From positions 708,161 through 772,160 of the forward strand of contig PUQB01000222.1 of NCBI GenBank assembly GCA_003024785.1: a stretch of DNA of 64,000 nt, given 5' to 3'. Below the pieces are notes generated by a model. The model worked only from the letters and a program-made list of their open reading frames with translations, searched no databases and was not told the origin of the DNA. The translations under genes and the position numbers were made by a program. This DNA is from Selaginella tamariscina (lineage: Eukaryota > Streptophyta > Lycopodiopsida > Selaginellales > Selaginellaceae). Of this stretch, positions 20,999 through 32,105 are shown one piece after another; within the stretch, counting starts at the first letter, position 1, and every line of letters starts with the position of its first letter.

Positions 20999-23857
20999 CA
21001 CTCCCCGCCTTTAAAAATGTCAACATCCTCGTTGATGTCCAACTCCAAGACTAGATAATGTTAGAAAAAATTAAACCAAAACTAACATATCACTCTATGC
21101 GAAGTTAGTCAAAAGTTCACATTACGTGAATCCAAGTACTTTAGAACTGTTTGTTTACTGAGCGATTAACTCAGATGTCGGAGGCATCACATGCGACATG
21201 AAGTCACTTGTAAACCTTTTGCACGTCTGCAAAGTCTGTCACCCAACGCACACAACATAATTGTTAATTTTTTACTTAACTAGAATTTATATTGGAGGCC
21301 TCTAGTTAGTGTTGTTGTTGGCCCTTTGGTTAACAAGAAATAAAGGCTTACTTTATTCCTTAATATTAAACGCTGTTGACAACCTCTGTCATCTAGCGCA
21401 CAACAAGCAGTTTGAATTAATCTCAAATGCTTGACCAAACGCCTTCATGTTTCTCCAATTGTTCCACATTTGCACATGTTATGGTATTATAGCCTCATAT
21501 TTCTGTATCCCTCGGTGTTTCTCATTACCCTTTACATAAGGGTCTGCTACTATACCTATCTCTCGTTAGTATATAGCTACGCCAGACTAAGTATGAGACT
21601 TTTATCGGAATCAAGCTCTTTTCCGATATTAAAGTACTATTCCCGAAACCCTGTTCTTTGTAGACATATCAATCTGGCCAGAGGCGATCCCAGAGGCGCA
21701 TGGCTATACACATGTATACGATAAGATTCGCCAACCTACTAACTGCCATCCACTTGGGGTGTTATTAACATAAATTTGTTTCCAATAGGAATCAAATTCA
21801 GTCAGTCAAATCTACGACCAAGTGTGATAACACTACCATTTGTCTTTCGCAACCAACTTGTACTCTTTAATAACACCGACCAATTTAGTGAACAGATAAG
21901 CTAATATACTTTCGTACAAACCAATGTAGAAATAAGCAATTCAATCCTTCTCCAACACCTCAATCATTGGCTTTTAGATTGGATGTGTTTTAACTAACAC
22001 ACTCATTGTACTCATTCTCCAAAGAGCACAACATACTAGATGCAATTTAATAATTCCTAATGCTCATCTCACTAAGTTCAAAATACCAAATTTCAAAACT
22101 TAGTTTCCACGATAAGAGTGTCCCTGAACTCAAAATACTGCACGCGTTTGTAACATTATATTCATTTCTAACTCTCAAACTGATTATGTAAATGTTTTTC
22201 AACACTAACCGAAGTATAGCATTTCTACTAATTCGAGCAATTAGTGTTTTGACAAGCAACTCCAAACTAATCCTTAATCCATAAACAGTTGCAATTTTGA
22301 TATTGATGCTCTCAAATGGATAATGATCGTTTTTAACGTTCAAATCCTTAAGTTTGCCAACTAGTTATTATACTAGCAGATATAATTTTACAATCGTATC
22401 AATTTAATTGAAATGCTACTATAATATAAACATGGTCTTATTTTACATGAATCGAACTTCAGTTTTGAGATGGAAATATAATGTTATGACAGTATTCCAA
22501 AGAACTTGTTTAGAGACTAAGACTAAGAGGAATTGTGAATTAATGTCTGGTTCATTTAACTAATTTAATAAGATATCAACCTCTACATAAATGTTATTAT
22601 AACACTGAAGTGTTATATCAACTTCATGTTTAGTCATACCTTATATCTCCCCAAACATGAATAAGATATTTACTTCAGTACATCGAACTAAGATACATTA
22701 TCCATTTAAACACCTACTAATTCACAAAGTACCACATTGCTCTTTAAGCACTATATTAAGAAACACCTCATTTCTCAACTAACTTGAAAACATACTAAGG
22801 TAGTGCCTTACCAAAGTGTCGAACTTAGGTCTGCTTGAGTCTTTATATTTTATGATTATGGCCACTTCATGTGATCATATCAAGTTCCGATATTGAGCGC
22901 TCCAAACTCAATATTGAAGAGATATCATACCATACTTTTGACAAGTCATTTATAACTAATCTTGAAAAGATTGTCACAAATCTTTCCAAAGTTTAACGTA
23001 TGATGAATATCTCAATGATAAGATGATAATGGAAACCTCATATTCTCGAACCGGATATTGGACCATATTTAGGAACCTTGAACTAGGATCATCAAGAAGG
23101 GAGACCATCTTCTTGAGCTAATCTAACCACTAGATATCTCACTTTCAAGGATATTGAACTAACTCAATGAACACCATCAAACCTTGAGATAGAACTAACA
23201 ACTAACTCAAGGAACAATCAAACCTTGAGTCAAGAATAGTTTTATTTTTTGATATTCCAAAGAACTAAAGATACTTACTTTATAAGTTCTCTGAGTGCCC
23301 ACATTTACGACCATGATGCAAAGTCAAGAAACCATCTTTTTAAATATCGTATTCGACTATAAAATGAAATCAATATTGAAAACCAATATCAACTTTTAAT
23401 TCTCATCGAATACCGACTCTCTAAGGAGGTACATGCACTTAAATCTCCAAAATGTATATCTAACTAACTTCTAACTCATTTGACACCACCAAACATAATT
23501 TATTAAACTTAGCAAGTTTTTACTTAGTTAATAAGCAAAGTGGAGAATCCCAAATCATGCTCTTCTTAAGCAAGGAATCACCCTTGTTCAAGAGCCTATC
23601 CCCACATTGCAAATAATGTTACAAATTTAAAGCTTAAAGAGTTATTAATGAAAATGCACAAGTGTGCACCAAACGCCTTCACTATGTAAGTTCTTCATTA
23701 CTCAATAAACTGAAAATGTAAACGTATATTTCCAACATTACTCTTTCTAGTAGATCTTGCCATCTATCCCAAAAAGCTACATTGATAGGGATGCAACATT
23801 AAATCGGTCTATTGCCAAATCTATTATTCTATCTCATTTTTATGATCTCACATGAAA
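20999..23857 (-). other. LARD-1 internal region, non-coding
   Basis: This aligns almost end to end with 39148-41940 of LARD-2. Only short open frames, none conserved between the copies, are present. It begins CACTCCCCGCCTTT next to the LTR (a polypurine tract when read on the minus strand) and contains the block around 21665-21720 shared with the TRIM element. Confidence 0.85.
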
Positions 23858-24610
23858 TACCCTAAACCCTAGAGGATAAGCCAAGTAGACTTTAGGATCC
23901 TGTCCAGTAGACCTAGATAGGCTCATGCCCTAACCCCACAGAGGAGATGTGTCTCACACATACTGCCATGACAAAGCTAAGGCATAGTCACTTACCCCTT
24001 GAGGAATCACCCTTATCCGGGAGTACAACCCCTTTAAGGTGACAAGGGGTACCCTGAATCACGACTTACCCCTAAGGGTTGGAATGGCCAAGTCATACCC
24101 TAGACCTAGGGTTAGTACTTAGTGAAGACATGGGTGTGCACTTCCATCTAGAAAACTCTTTTCTACCTATCTTGACGTGGAGGAGGAGGCTAGAGATAAG
24201 CCTGAACCTTTGCCTCTGACAAGTCCCAGACATGGATTTGTCAATGTTAAGGGTAAACTACCCCGAAGGTGGGACGTACCCCTGTCATTTGGAAGTTAAG
24301 GCGGTACAAAGAGGGTTTTACTTTAACAACGCAAGCTGAAGCTTGCACCAGCAGAAGAGCAATGAACTCAATTATAAACCCAGGAGCTCTCCTACATACT
24401 CTACCTTATTTATGTGACAGAGCCGCCCCCATATTTTCCTGTTTACATAAGTGGGCTAGCACGAAATCTCATTCCCAGAAGGAATATACTTGGTGAGTTA
24501 ATTAATGACCCATTAACCCCTAAACCCTAACTTGAGGGGGTTTAGGGCGTGGGGTCATAGGGATAGGTCAACCCTAAGGGTGTTTCTACCCATATCTGAC
24601 ATGCCAAACT
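23858..24610. repeat. LARD-1 second LTR, truncated
   Basis: Begins inside the LTR (CCCTAAACCCTAGAGGATAAGCC) and stops at ATGCCAAACT, where the first LTR would continue CATCAGAACC. That continuation is found, reversed, at 18045. About 0.5 kb of LTR is missing around 24140-24170, replaced by about 28 unrelated bases. Confidence 0.85.
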
Positions 24611-25885
24611 TCTTGTCTCCAAGAATCCCTCATCTGGATCATCTTTGAGACCTCTTCAGCTAGTGTCCTCGTCATTTTGGACACTAAAGGTGCAGCCTTG
24701 AGGTAAGCTCCTCCATTTGTCATCCTCAAGCACTGTTGTTTGAGCTTCTCCACCCCAATCTTGTTGTTCATCCTAGTGTGAACTCAAGCTTGACTCTTCT
24801 TCTTCTACAACCTAAGTTGTAGCACAATTCTTTGTTCATCTACCTTTCCCTCTACCACGACCTCCACATCTTCCTCTTCCTCTAACTAAGCTGAAATGAT
24901 GCTCGCTCCCTTGTTTGCCCTATCTTCTCAAGAAGTTCTTTCTTCTTCTTATCCTCGATTACCTTAGTATCACAATAGTGAGCTATATGACCTAGTCATG
25001 TGCATTTTCAATAGTAAACTTCACCATTATTTTGTTGTTGTGTTGCCTTTGCCACTAGAGCCGTCTCTTCATTTTTTCCGGGTCAATAGAGACGCTTTAA
25101 GAACTGTTCCTATCACTATATCTGACCACACATTCCCTATTTGACACCCCATCATCTACTTGATGAAGTCATATGAATATGGTAAGCTAGCCAAAATTGC
25201 CATGGCCAAATCTTCATCCCGAATTATGTGTTTCAGAGTTGCAAGTTGATCTACCAATGCTTGCATTTTTGTGATGTGATCCTCAAGGTCTTCTCCTTCC
25301 CCAACTTCACTCCAAAGAAAGACTACCAAAGCACTACTTGAAAGTTCTTTTTAGGCACTCCCACCTTTCTTTAGTTGTTTTCTTCAGCTTAACTAAAGGA
25401 ATTTGCCCATCCTTCAAGTTGAACATCATGGTGGTTTTTGCCTTGTTGTCCACATGAGGAGTTTGTGTAAGTCGTCTTCCACAAATTTCTTCTTTTTCCC
25501 ACAGCAAGTGCTGCCACTGGTTCTTGCTTGTTTGATGAATCCTCTGACTGACTCTTCTCTTCTTCATCATTGCCAGGTCTTGCTTGGTTCTTCTCCATAG
25601 ACAACATCCCAAACATCTCTCTCCTCTAGCATGCTTTACATCTTCCACAACCATACCACAGCATTCCACGGGTCGAGCTTGTTGAAATCTTTCATATCCA
25701 TTCTAAAACTTGCCATGTCTCCGTCCCAAGAAAAAGAACACACACATGTAATGGGTATGTGCAAAAAGTCACTTAATTATCCGCTTGTGCCCCTTGTGCT
25801 AGGCCAGCACTTCCCTTATCTAGAACCCAAAAAGAATGTGTTGCTTTTAAACCTACTCAGCACCATGACAATTCTTGAATAAGAG
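24611..25885 (-). pseudogene. Copia gag remnant
   Basis: The minus strand shows a decayed copia-type gag. A region near 25260-25200 gives MQALVDQLATLKH and a following MAILASLPYSYDFIK-like text. Near 25060-24980 comes a damaged zinc knuckle (GEVYY, stop, KCT, stop, LGHIAHYCDTK). A basic Arg/Lys-rich tail leads to the breakpoint. With the fragments at 18046-18661 and 17300-17798 it forms one minus-strand copia once the inversion is undone. Confidence 0.7.
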
Positions 25886-26106
25886 GTAAGTTACTAGGTT
25901 ATATACAAAAGCTATATTATAAAAGTAAGACAACTGGTTTATTTACATATAGTAGCTCTTAGAGCACCTTTTCCTCTCCGTAAACCCTAAACCTGAACTC
26001 TGTTTATAGGGTTCCGAAATGATACCTACTCAAGAATATACCATGATAACTGAAAAACACATTTCTGGGCCCCCAAGATTCGATTATCGACGGTTTTGAT
26101 CTCCAT

Positions 26107-26283
26107 CCACAACAATAAATGCATTACTTGAAAATTCTTTACCATTTATATTTTAATCTGGTTATTATATGTATAAATAAATATTAAAAAATTGTTTTTC
26201 TTCATATTTTCTATATGTTATTTAATAAATGTTAAATGATGAAAAAAATTAAAACTGCATTAAACCTTAAAAATAAGAATATT
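26107..26283. repeat. Segmental duplication flank (copy B side)
   Basis: Closely matches 5478-5636 and marks the downstream edge of the duplicated NTPase locus. Confidence 0.85.
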
Positions 26284-26523
26284 TTTCATGGAATATATGC
26301 ACAGCTACACAGACATTTTCGATATATAGAACAATTATATTTAAAAACCAGCGATATGAAACACATGAATTCTCCGGTATTACATATCCTTCTCCTCCTC
26401 CAGGAAGCGGCCGAATGGATCTTCCATGGGCTATACAAGAAAAACATAACATAAGACCAAAGCAGATTGAGAGACCCAACACGCCACCTCCACCGGCTTG
26501 AAAATAGTTGGTGAGACTATGCT

Positions 26524-29272
26524 TTACGATTTTCCTTCCTTGCCTTGAATATGATCTGCCAGCTTGAAGAAGGCTGACTGCAGCTTCCGTAAGGCATTCA
26601 ACTCGTCCGGCTGCACATAACAACCGTCGGAATATGAGAATGCCAAAGAAAAGTATGTACTAATACCTCGAGGAATGAATACTCCAGCTGATGAATGATC
26701 AAAACCTGGCCTTCCTCTGCCAATTCTACTCTCTTAGACTTGTTCCGGCCTCCAAGATGCATATAAATGCCGAATGGCATTTTTAGCTCTGCCTCATTGT
26801 CAACACGTATTCTCTTTGGATTTCGCTCATCAAGGGATTCCGTTGGTACCTTTGGTGGTAGATTACGGATACATGTTACAAGTGATCCGCACGCAAGCTC
26901 ACGGATATGTGGTAGAAGAGAAGCACACTCGACTGTGTATGTATCCCTGTTTCTAATCTGAACTGGCACCCCTTGCATATTCTCTGCCCTCGGCTCGTAC
27001 TTCCCATCCTCCCCTGGAAGTAGTACTGGCAAGATGGCCTCGAACCCTTCTGATTGCGCTGAGGAATAATGGCACAGCAAACAAATGAAACAAGGAGCAG
27101 GTGCTCCCCGGTGATCTTCTCCTGTCAAGCATGATGAACCGGTTGAAGCATACAAGACCTTCAGCATGCATCTTTAAGCCGCACAACTTGGTGAGAAAAT
27201 CACCGATTTTGACAGGGTGGCTGTACGTGTTGTAGAACTTTGTGCTCGGCTGGTCACTGCAACAGGCATGCATGGCCAAGACCATGATCAGGCGCCCGAC
27301 TATCTCTCCTCTCGGCCCTCTATAACAAAGGCCTTCTTGAAAACCCTCTCAGCCACCTCCAGCACTGCGCTGAGATTGGATCGCAAGATTTTGGCAGCGG
27401 CCTCACCCAATATTGGCTCAACGCATCGGCCGAGAAAACCCTATCACGCTCTTCAGCAATATAACTGACCGTCCGCATGTGCAAAGCTACCATATCTTTG
27501 GCTAAGTTTGACCAGGCCGCCACTTCCAGGCCAGCTGCTACGCCGATAATGGCCATACCCATGGCCTCTGTCATGTTCTTTCGTGATACTTGTGCCGACG
27601 GGAGCCCGCCCAAGAGTTTCTGCATGGCAAACGTAAGGGCCGCCTGCAAGTCAGTCTCTTCCAAAGACTTCCACAGAGGCCGACCCCACTTAAAAAGCTC
27701 CTTCGACACAACTTCCGAGGGGATGGTCGGATCGACTGCCTCTTTCAGGTGCAAAGACATCAGCCGCAGAAGCTCTTTACCGCGGCCCTGCAGAATGCCA
27801 ACCACGCTGATCGGCTGGAAAAACTTTGTCTCGGCAGCCGTTGCACGCGCGCTGGGATCGTACATCTTATCGGGAAACACCAGGCCAAGCTTTCCTGCAG
27901 TGTCTGCCACCACTCCGAAAATCCACGATCCACGCTCGATACAGGAGAAGAACCGCCTGGTGGCTAAGAATGAGCCTTGTACCTCTCCAAAGAGTGATGC
28001 GGCCTCGTCCAGGCAAATCACAATCTTCATCCTCTCCAACGAGACATCTTTGGAGCTGGTCTTCTCCAACTTCTTCTTCAACAAATTGGAGAAGACAACT
28101 TTGGTCTTCTTTCCGACCCACGCCCTCAACAGGGGAGAATCCCATTGCTCTCCCGGGCCAGGATTCGGAAGAGTCACTTCTTATAAACCTCCTCCAGGAG
28201 TTGGTGATAGCTGGAACAGACAAGCACAAAAATCAATCACAAGCACAAGATAGAAAGGAAAACGTACCACTGCTCCACTTGTGTCTTATGTTCTTTGACT
28301 TCTCCTTGTGTTTGGCCTTGTCCTTGGCCTCTTGTTTGTTATGCATTCCCACCCACTCCTCCATCTGCATTGCCAGCCACTCTTCGGGACTTGAAGCTCC
28401 ATTTGAGAGCTCCAACAGCATGGCGAAAACCCATGCCGCAACACAGCGTGGGTCGTTGGCGTCCGTTAATACGTCGGCTACGGAGGTTCGCTTGGGAAGC
28501 CCTGAACTCCTGTCTTTGAGGAAGGAGACGTAAACCACGTGAACTCCCTTGGTAGAGAGCTGACATATTGTTCTCGACTTCCCCCACCCAGAGCTCTGTA
28601 TCATGGCGGTCCATGCTGCATAATATGCAACCTCGCTGGACCAGGTCTTAACATAGCCCTCGAGCACGTCGTGAACGTAGTCGACTACTTTGAAATCGAA
28701 AGGATCCTCGTAAGGACGAATCCACCCGCGCTTGAGCACAAGTTTTACACCTGGAGGTTCCTGGGGTGCGCTTACGTACTCGAGTATGGCCGGAAAAAGA
28801 GCATCTGCGCTGTACCTCGCCAATCGCTCCAATCAGCCCATTCAGCCAGTCCTCGTCTGCCGTCCAGATCAGCTCTACAATTTCGCTTATGGCATTAAAC
28901 ATCGGTAGAGGAGCACCATGTCGGGCCAGGTGAGGCAGCCACTCCACCAGGGCTATACGCAGAACGTCTCGAGACAGGGGAGGACTAGCGGCTCTCTCAC
29001 CCGCTGCAGACTATCAAACAGGCGCTTGTCAAAACCTGAGAGAAACAGCGAGCAAGTTCATGGGAAACTGTTTTGAAGGCAAATCATACCACAAACATAG
29101 ATATACTCTCCGGCAGGAATCCAATGGTCGCCACCGTGTACAAGTTTTCCCGTCGAATCCCGAAGAGTGCCGCCGCAAATTCGCGCTTGAGATCCTCCGT
29201 CGAATGGTAGCTGCATTGCAGAGGGGCGCTCTTTGGGCGCAAGATTCGCATCCTCACATCGCCGTCCGCCAT
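26524..29272 (-). CDS. Crinkler-like/fungal-type P-loop NTPase, copy B
   Basis: The most complete copy. Start is at ATG 29272 (MADGDVRMRILRPKS), a short ubiquitin-like or header-like stretch. A helical region follows (LRIALVEWLPHLARHG). Walker A is IQSSGWGKSR (about 28595-28565) and Walker B is KIVICLDEAASLF (about 28030-27990). A long helical domain comes next, then a C-terminal domain (GFEAILPVLLPG, GVPVQIRNRDTYT) ending FKLADHIQGKEGKS at TAA 26524. Small introns are clear at 28211-28263 (53 bases) and 26611-26666 (56 bases), and one more is likely near 29040-29095. The architecture resembles NTPases of the Crinkler type and of expanded fungal families. The cellular role is unknown. Single-base frame breaks near 28990, 28835, 28180, 27410 and 27110 mean it is either a young pseudogene or poorly assembled. 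Confidence 0.6.
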
Positions 29273-29289
29273 AGCTAAAAACCCTAATT

Positions 29290-29890
29290 ACAATATTTAA
29301 ATAACAAATGGATAAATTAAGATTTTAAATGAATTATGAATATCCCTACCGTCATCTACACGGCATCTACATGCACGTGTATGGTACATACATGGCTTTT
29401 TCAACTGTAGCCAAATAACTATGCAATTTTATATACTTACCATGCAACACATGCATAATTTAATTTGTAAGTTATTATTGATAAAAATGAATGTAACATT
29501 TACGTGCATCCATTTGCGGAGGTGGATGAACAGTGGAAACTTTTTAGGGTTATAAATGGTACTGCCGTTTAAAGTGCCTGTAGTGGATGTTACTCTGTCG
29601 CTGGTTCTTCATTTATAATTCGGACGTAAGATTCGCGCCGTCCGCCATAGATAAAATTCTAAGTTCATTTTCACAATTGCCTTATTTTGAAAACAATTCT
29701 GCAATTAACTCTATGATAAACATTATTAACTCAGTTAAGTAAATATCCCATAGATTAAATAATAAATAAATTACTTTTAAAACGTTATTTAAGTAACAAA
29801 TAGATAATTAAGATTTTAAATGAATTATTAATATCCCATAAATTAAATGATTAAACTATATAGTATTTAATAATGTTTTTAATATAAATC
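29290..29890. repeat. Third remnant of the NTPase 5' end and flank
   Basis: 29290-29346 repeats the AT-rich flank. 29624-29656 repeats the gene's start region (reverse complement reads ATGGCGGACGGC followed by GCGAATCTTA). 29735-29870 repeats the full AT-rich flank seen at 12265-12395. Only the very 5' end of a third locus is left. Confidence 0.75.
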
Positions 29891-31362
29891 ACACAAATAA
29901 AATGTTGCAATCGAACAGAAATAATTCACCAATGAATACCATTCTCATTAATTACATGAATGAATAAATTTCTCATTTAAAAGAGACATTACAGCTAGTG
30001 TTAACAAAATCGTGGCGTCACCGATTGTATGCGTTAGACATGCATGTACATGAATGAAAACACCAATGAAATTAGGGTTTTTTAAATCTAGTGTTACATG
30101 CTGTTAGGGTTTTAAACTTTCTCTCGTTTCTTCTACCGCAATTATTCTCTCATTTCTTCTACGCTTTGCTTTTACGGTGCACTTCTACGAATCATTCTAC
30201 ATTCAATTTCAATATTGTTTCTTTAGATTTCATGTAATTTCTTCACTTTCTCAAGTACCAGCTCAAAAATCTACCTTTTTCTCCATACACATACAGGATT
30301 TTGATTCTTAGTTATGTCTTTTTGTTGTAGTATCTTGTCTTTATCTTATATGAAACAAACAAACACAAATACACAGCTTCCTATCCTTATATTAATATAT
30401 AATGTACTTCAACCTAGAGTAAAAACACAACTCTTGCACGCAGCAGTTGAAGTCTTTTTTTTATTTCATTTCTCTCTAGTTTTATGCATTTCAAAACCAT
30501 CCTGGAACTGAGGTATGGTTTTTTAAATTGAAATGTTAAGTGCTTAAATCAAGTATCATAATCAGTTGCAAAGATATTGGTAATTACTTCACATTAATGC
30601 ATGTCTATTACACACACATATGTAAACAATCTCAACACTAAGGAATATTATGTTGATGCAAACAAGCCCTTTAATAAAAATTCAATGCTAAGGTTTCTAA
30701 TAGTTTTCAATCCTTGGTGCCAAGGTCGGGATTGGGAAACCTCAGCGTCTATGTTGGGATTGAGAATCCTCGGCATTGAGAATTATATTTTTACCATATT
30801 TTAATTTGACCACTTCATACTATTTATTTGACAAACCTTAGTGTCCAAGATTATTTCTTTTTAATATTGCAGGTGTTTTGTAATTGCATATGCATTAAAA
30901 CCATGAAGTCAAGATTTTAATGATATATCCTAAGTTGTCAAATGAATGCACAATTATTTTGCTAACCATTTCTTTTAGAAAGAATTGGCAAACACCATCA
31001 TATCCACCCATTCTACAAGATGATAACTCCAAGAGGACAAGAGCAAGCTCTATTGTCTGTGGATTTTGTGAGGATGCCAATGTCATACTTGCTTGACAAT
31101 TTATTGTTGAAGTCGATTTAGCAAGTGCATGCATTGGCTAAATGATTTCATGAATTCCTTCAAGCAAAATGGCTACATCAACATGGCTATTTCATGGTGA
31201 CTATTGAAAAGGAATTATCTCTAAAAGAAAAAGGAGATAGAAGAACACAAGTATTGGATAGACATATGCAAGTCTTTTTTAATAATGTCGATAGTTACCA
31301 AACTTGGCCATCCACTCAACAAAACATTCAACAAATGGGATGATAATCATCACTTATAGTGG
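29891..31362. other. Intergenic DNA, no supported gene
   Basis: AT-rich DNA with short open frames. About 30040-30320 is pyrimidine-rich and resembles a plant 5' leader (TTAGGGTTTT, many TTTCTTC runs), but I could not find a convincing coding exon after it. A 65-codon frame at 30314-30511 has no recognisable content. 30970-31200 has weakly protein-like text that I could not identify. Confidence 0.5.
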
Positions 31363-32105
31363 TGGTTGACGCTGGTTTGACCACCGTCAAATAACCAACC
31401 AGCGAATGAGTGACGGGACAAAGAAACCAAGTGGTGAAGGTATGGCATGTATGGACTAATGACGACAGTTATTAAGTGATGCTTAACCCAGGCATAAATC
31501 CAATGTCCGAATCAACCACCAAGGTACCTGGATAGCACATGTGAGGGAGGCACATAATGCTACCAACATGACTCTGTCATAGGGCGGCAGACAATAGGAG
31601 AATACACCTGCACCTAGGGTCTAGCACTAGCCGACCCACTATATAAGGAAGGTTAGTAGTGGGTCGGGGTCCTTTTAGTCCGTCTTCTTTTTTGTATCTT
31701 GCTCCACCGTCTTTGGGGAACGTTGTATCTAGACAGGCAATATATATATATATTATATATATATATATAATATATATAATATATAATATATTATATATAT
31801 ATATAATATTATATATGTTTATTCCTTCTATCTACCACCTCTCCCATTTACTCTCCTCTTGCCCTGCTCCTAGCCCAGTGATATACTAGCAAAGGGAGTA
31901 GAAACACCACGCCTAGGAAACTCCTGCTCACATGTACAAGGACCCTCGTGCATTTGGGTAGAGGCCATCCCAGCACCTTCCAGTGCTCCCGCGACAAGTC
32001 CGACTCATCGAAGCGGACCCATGGGACTGAATCTCCCAACAACGTCCTGACGACCCTAAGGCTTCATAGTAGCCCCACATTGGCCTATGGAGTCCCCAAC
32101 AACCA
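31363..32105 (+). repeat. Gypsy-type LTR (same family as the solo LTR)
   Basis: Begins TGGTTGACG and ends CCCCAACAACCA. It aligns with the reverse complement of 19779-20463, including the likely core promoter CCACTATATAAG at about 31636-31648. A long (AT)n tract lies at about 31740-31815, after the predicted start of transcription. Confidence 0.75.

Larger units (their letters stand above)
18667..24610 (-). mobile_element. LARD-1: non-coding long-LTR retroelement, inverted portion
   Basis: This comprises one LTR (18667-20998), an internal region without coding capacity (20999 to about 23857) and a truncated second LTR (about 23858-24610), whose missing end lies at 17804-18045. Element orientation is judged from LARD-2, where primer site and polypurine tract show transcription from the minus strand in its present layout. 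Compared with LARD-2, LARD-1 lacks about 0.9 kb of internal DNA with the primer site and the first part of the second LTR. Its second LTR has a further gap near 24140-24170. It inserted into a copia integrase with target duplication AGTTA. Confidence 0.85.

Noticed and set aside
26767..26961. Plus-strand open frames opposite the NTPase C-terminal domain
   Set aside because: They are antisense shadows with no recognisable content; the minus-strand frame carries the conserved domain.
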